A stretch of 7,077 nucleotides of DNA from Saprospiraceae bacterium (GTDB lineage: Bacteria > Bacteroidota > Bacteroidia > Chitinophagales > Saprospiraceae): the NCBI GenBank assembly GCA_020852155.1, contig JADZBJ010000447.1:1-7077 (forward strand). The letters are read 5' to 3'. Positions 5,325 to 7,077 of the stretch are shown in pieces. The notes beneath the pieces are model-generated. The model did no database searches. It was not told where the DNA came from and worked only from the letters and a program-made list of their open reading frames with translations. Positions within the stretch are counted from its first letter, which is position 1; every line of letters starts with the position of its first letter. Made by a program: the position numbers and the translations under genes.

Positions 5325-7077
5325 ATGAATCGTTTTGTTTACCTTTTGTCCCTGATTACCGCAGTATTATTCTTTTTCCAACAACAAAGTCAGGCTTGCG
5401 GGTACAGTTTTATTGGCGGATGCTCCACGGGCATCAGCCTGAACATCAATGGCACTACCGATAGTTTTGATATTGCAGAATGCCCTTACGGGTTGCGTTT
5501 TAACGGCCTTGACCTTGGAACTGTGCGTGCGCTGGAAATCGCTAAATGCCGTGCCGTCACCTGGGAAAGTTGCATTAACAATGTATCTGCGGTGCGATTG
5601 AACTGGCGCGTTTTTCCGGTGGGTCAAACCGGCGGCGCATGGCAGGCGATCAACTTGCCTGAAGATTACAATTCTGCGGTGGGTCCATACACAACGCGTT
5701 ACCGAAGCGCTTTGCCCAACCAGAATGTCGTTTCAGGATTGGCCGTTGGCCAGCGATATGTCCTGGAAGTGTTTTACCGCGCCGAGGTGGATACCATTGG
5801 CGACGATTTCATACCAGAAACGGAAATACTCCAAAACAACAACGGGCAAAATTATCGGGTCACATTCATCTATGGCGGACCGACAGCGCCGCCATTTACA
5901 GTGGTCAAAACAACGCAAATAAACCCTGTTTGTCACGGAGACAGTACCGGCGTCATGGGGGTCAGTGTTTACGGCGATCAGTCAAACCTGTTTTACGCCT
6001 GGTCGTATTATCAGACCAATTTCAACAAGGAATTTAATGTACCTGCGGGCACATACACCGTTACTGTGACCGGGGCGGGCGGTTATGCCGAAATTGATAC
6101 GTTTCATATCGTACAGCCCGACGTGATCAGTGCGCAATTCCATGATTTTCAAAATGTTACATGTAATAATTCACAAGGCTCGGTAACGGTAAGCGCTTCC
6201 GGCGGCACATCGCCCTATCAGTATTTATGGACTGATGGTCAAACAACGGCAGTGGCAATATTCAATAGTATTGGGATTAAATACCTGACGATCACTGATT
6301 CGAATGGTTGTAAACTGGATACTGCAACGGTGATTCAGGAGGTGGATCCGATGTCGTTAAGTGGGTATGGTCAAACAAAATTCATACAACCTTGTAATGC
6401 ATCTGCGGGAGTAAATATAGTTTTTCGCACAAATACAAATGCACAACAACCAACTTACGAATGGTGGTATCAGAACACCCTTGTTTCGACAGCGGACTCA
6501 TGTGTGCTGTTTTTTGCTACCCTCCAATTAAATATCAATAATCTGTTAGTTAAAGTGACTGACCAGGTTACTGGTTGTACAGCTAACCTATCACAATTTA
6601 CTATATTCATTGTCCAGCCATCCTCGATGACGGCCTTTGCAGAAGTTAGTGCTGCCAGTGCACAAAATGCCGCCGACGGAAGCATTTTGATGTATGTCAC
6701 AGGTGGCACATCGCCTTATCATTATCAATGGAACCCTGTATTGCCTGACTCTAACTATCAGTCAGGTTTGTCAGCTGGTTTTTATTGCTGTACCGTTTCA
6801 GATATAAATGGCTGTACTACCACTTATTGCGCCTTCGTCACCGCACCATCCGCTACCTCCACACCTGACCAGGCCAATATCAACATCTGGCCCAATCCAG
6901 TCGCCGCCGGAGAAACGCTGCAACTATCAACCACACTGCACGGCCGTGGACAGATGGAAATATTCGACGCCCTCGGGCAGCAATTGAGTAAGGAGTTTGT
7001 AGCAGATTTATCAGGCCAAATCAATGTCAGTACCTCACCCAACTGGCCAGCCGGATTGTATGAAATTGTCGTGCGAA
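5325..7077 (+). CDS. T9SS-exported multi-domain surface protein with SprB-type repeats (3' end missing)
   Basis: Open frame of 584 codons with no stop, running off the window edge. The start ATG 5325 is followed by a signal peptide, probably ending at Ala24 (QQQSQA|CGYS). Residues 25-185 form an N-terminal domain I do not recognise, with five cysteines at 25, 33, 53, 75 and 83 and the stretch TWESCINNVSAVRLNWRVFPVG. Then come Ig/SprB-like repeats: a divergent one from Cys203 to about 265; a clear one at about 275-335 (CNNSQGSVTVSASGGTSPYQ, Trp302, DSNGC329); an Ig-like unit at about 350-432 (EWWY, VKVTDQVTGC); and another SprB-type repeat at about 442-505 (GGTSPYHYQW at 460-469, SDINGC497). 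From about 519 (INIWPNPVAAGETLQ, MEIFDALGQQL, WPAGLYEIVVR) it matches a type A T9SS C-terminal sorting domain, so the product should cross the outer membrane and be released or surface anchored. Only some 10-20 residues are probably missing. Such repeats occur in adhesins and gliding proteins; the actual role is unknown. Confidence 0.88.
   Translation, partial: MNRFVYLLSLITAVLFFFQQQSQACGYSFIGGCSTGISLNINGTTDSFDIAECPYGLRFNGLDLGTVRALEIAKCRAVTWESCINNVSAVRLNWRVFPVGQTGGAWQAINLPEDYNSAVGPYTTRYRSALPNQNVVSGLAVGQRYVLEVFYRAEVDTIGDDFIPETEILQNNNGQNYRVTFIYGGPTAPPFTVVKTTQINPVCHGDSTGVMGVSVYGDQSNLFYAWSYYQTNFNKEFNVPAGTYTVTVTGAGGYAEIDTFHIVQPDVISAQFHDFQNVTCNNSQGSVTVSASGGTSPYQYLWTDGQTTAVAIFNSIGIKYLTITDSNGCKLDTATVIQEVDPMSLSGYGQTKFIQPCNASAGVNIVFRTNTNAQQPTYEWWYQNTLVSTADSCVLFFATLQLNINNLLVKVTDQVTGCTANLSQFTIFIVQPSSMTAFAEVSAASAQNAADGSILMYVTGGTSPYHYQWNPVLPDSNYQSGLSAGFYCCTVSDINGCTTTYCAFVTAPSATSTPDQANINIWPNPVAAGETLQLSTTLHGRGQMEIFDALGQQLSKEFVADLSGQINVSTSPNWPAGLYEIVVR

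Noticed and set aside
5388..5399. Lipoprotein signal at Cys25 of the T9SS cargo protein
   Set aside because: The residues before the cysteine are S-Q-A, a poor lipobox, and the C-terminal T9SS sorting domain already explains export.
5367..5627. Minus-strand small gene within the T9SS cargo region
   Set aside because: The plus strand is open without a stop from 5325 to 7077 and encodes recognisable domains, so the small antisense frames in this region are shadows.

Overview
The window looks like chromosomal DNA of a Bacteroidota bacterium, most likely a Saprospiria/Chitinophagia-type lineage. Three things point there: a secreted protein with SprB-type repeats and a type IX secretion (T9SS) type A sorting domain, a TAnnTTTG-type -7 promoter element, and an A-rich leader in place of a Shine-Dalgarno site at one start. 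No rRNA, tRNA, transposase or CRISPR array was found. The taxonomic placement is inference from these traits, not from a search.

Layout: (1) 1-340 is a gene-free array of about eleven short palindromic (REP-like) units near 20 bp, with a 160-bp higher-order duplication. (2) 356-991 (+) encodes a MIP-family channel (aquaporin/glycerol facilitator type); its probable GTG start lies 15 nt after the last palindrome. (3) 1052-1765 (+) is a secreted SH3b-domain protein whose frame is broken by one in-frame TAG. (4) 1769-1844 is a 29-bp perfect inverted repeat that sits between convergent genes. (5) 1853-2449 (-) is a small predicted outer-membrane beta-barrel protein. (6) 2450-2597 is a divergent intergenic region with a good -7 element for the minus-strand gene and phased GATTT motifs. 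(7) 2598-4586 (+) is acetoacetyl-CoA synthetase. (8) 4591-5223 (-) is a MarC-family membrane protein, ending 4 bp from the synthetase stop. (9) 5325-7077 (+) is an open frame with no stop, running off the window: a T9SS-exported multi-domain surface protein.

The genes do not form an obvious shared pathway or a defence or mobile system. They alternate in strand, and most are separate transcription units: envelope proteins (channel, SH3b protein, barrel, MarC, T9SS cargo) around one metabolic enzyme that activates acetoacetate. The points worth a second look are the palindrome array abutting the channel gene, the channel's loss of the usual selectivity-filter arginine, the single stop codon inside the SH3b gene, the long perfect hairpin, and the AT-rich middle of the T9SS cargo gene. 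I see no convincing evidence of a wholly new multi-gene system here.
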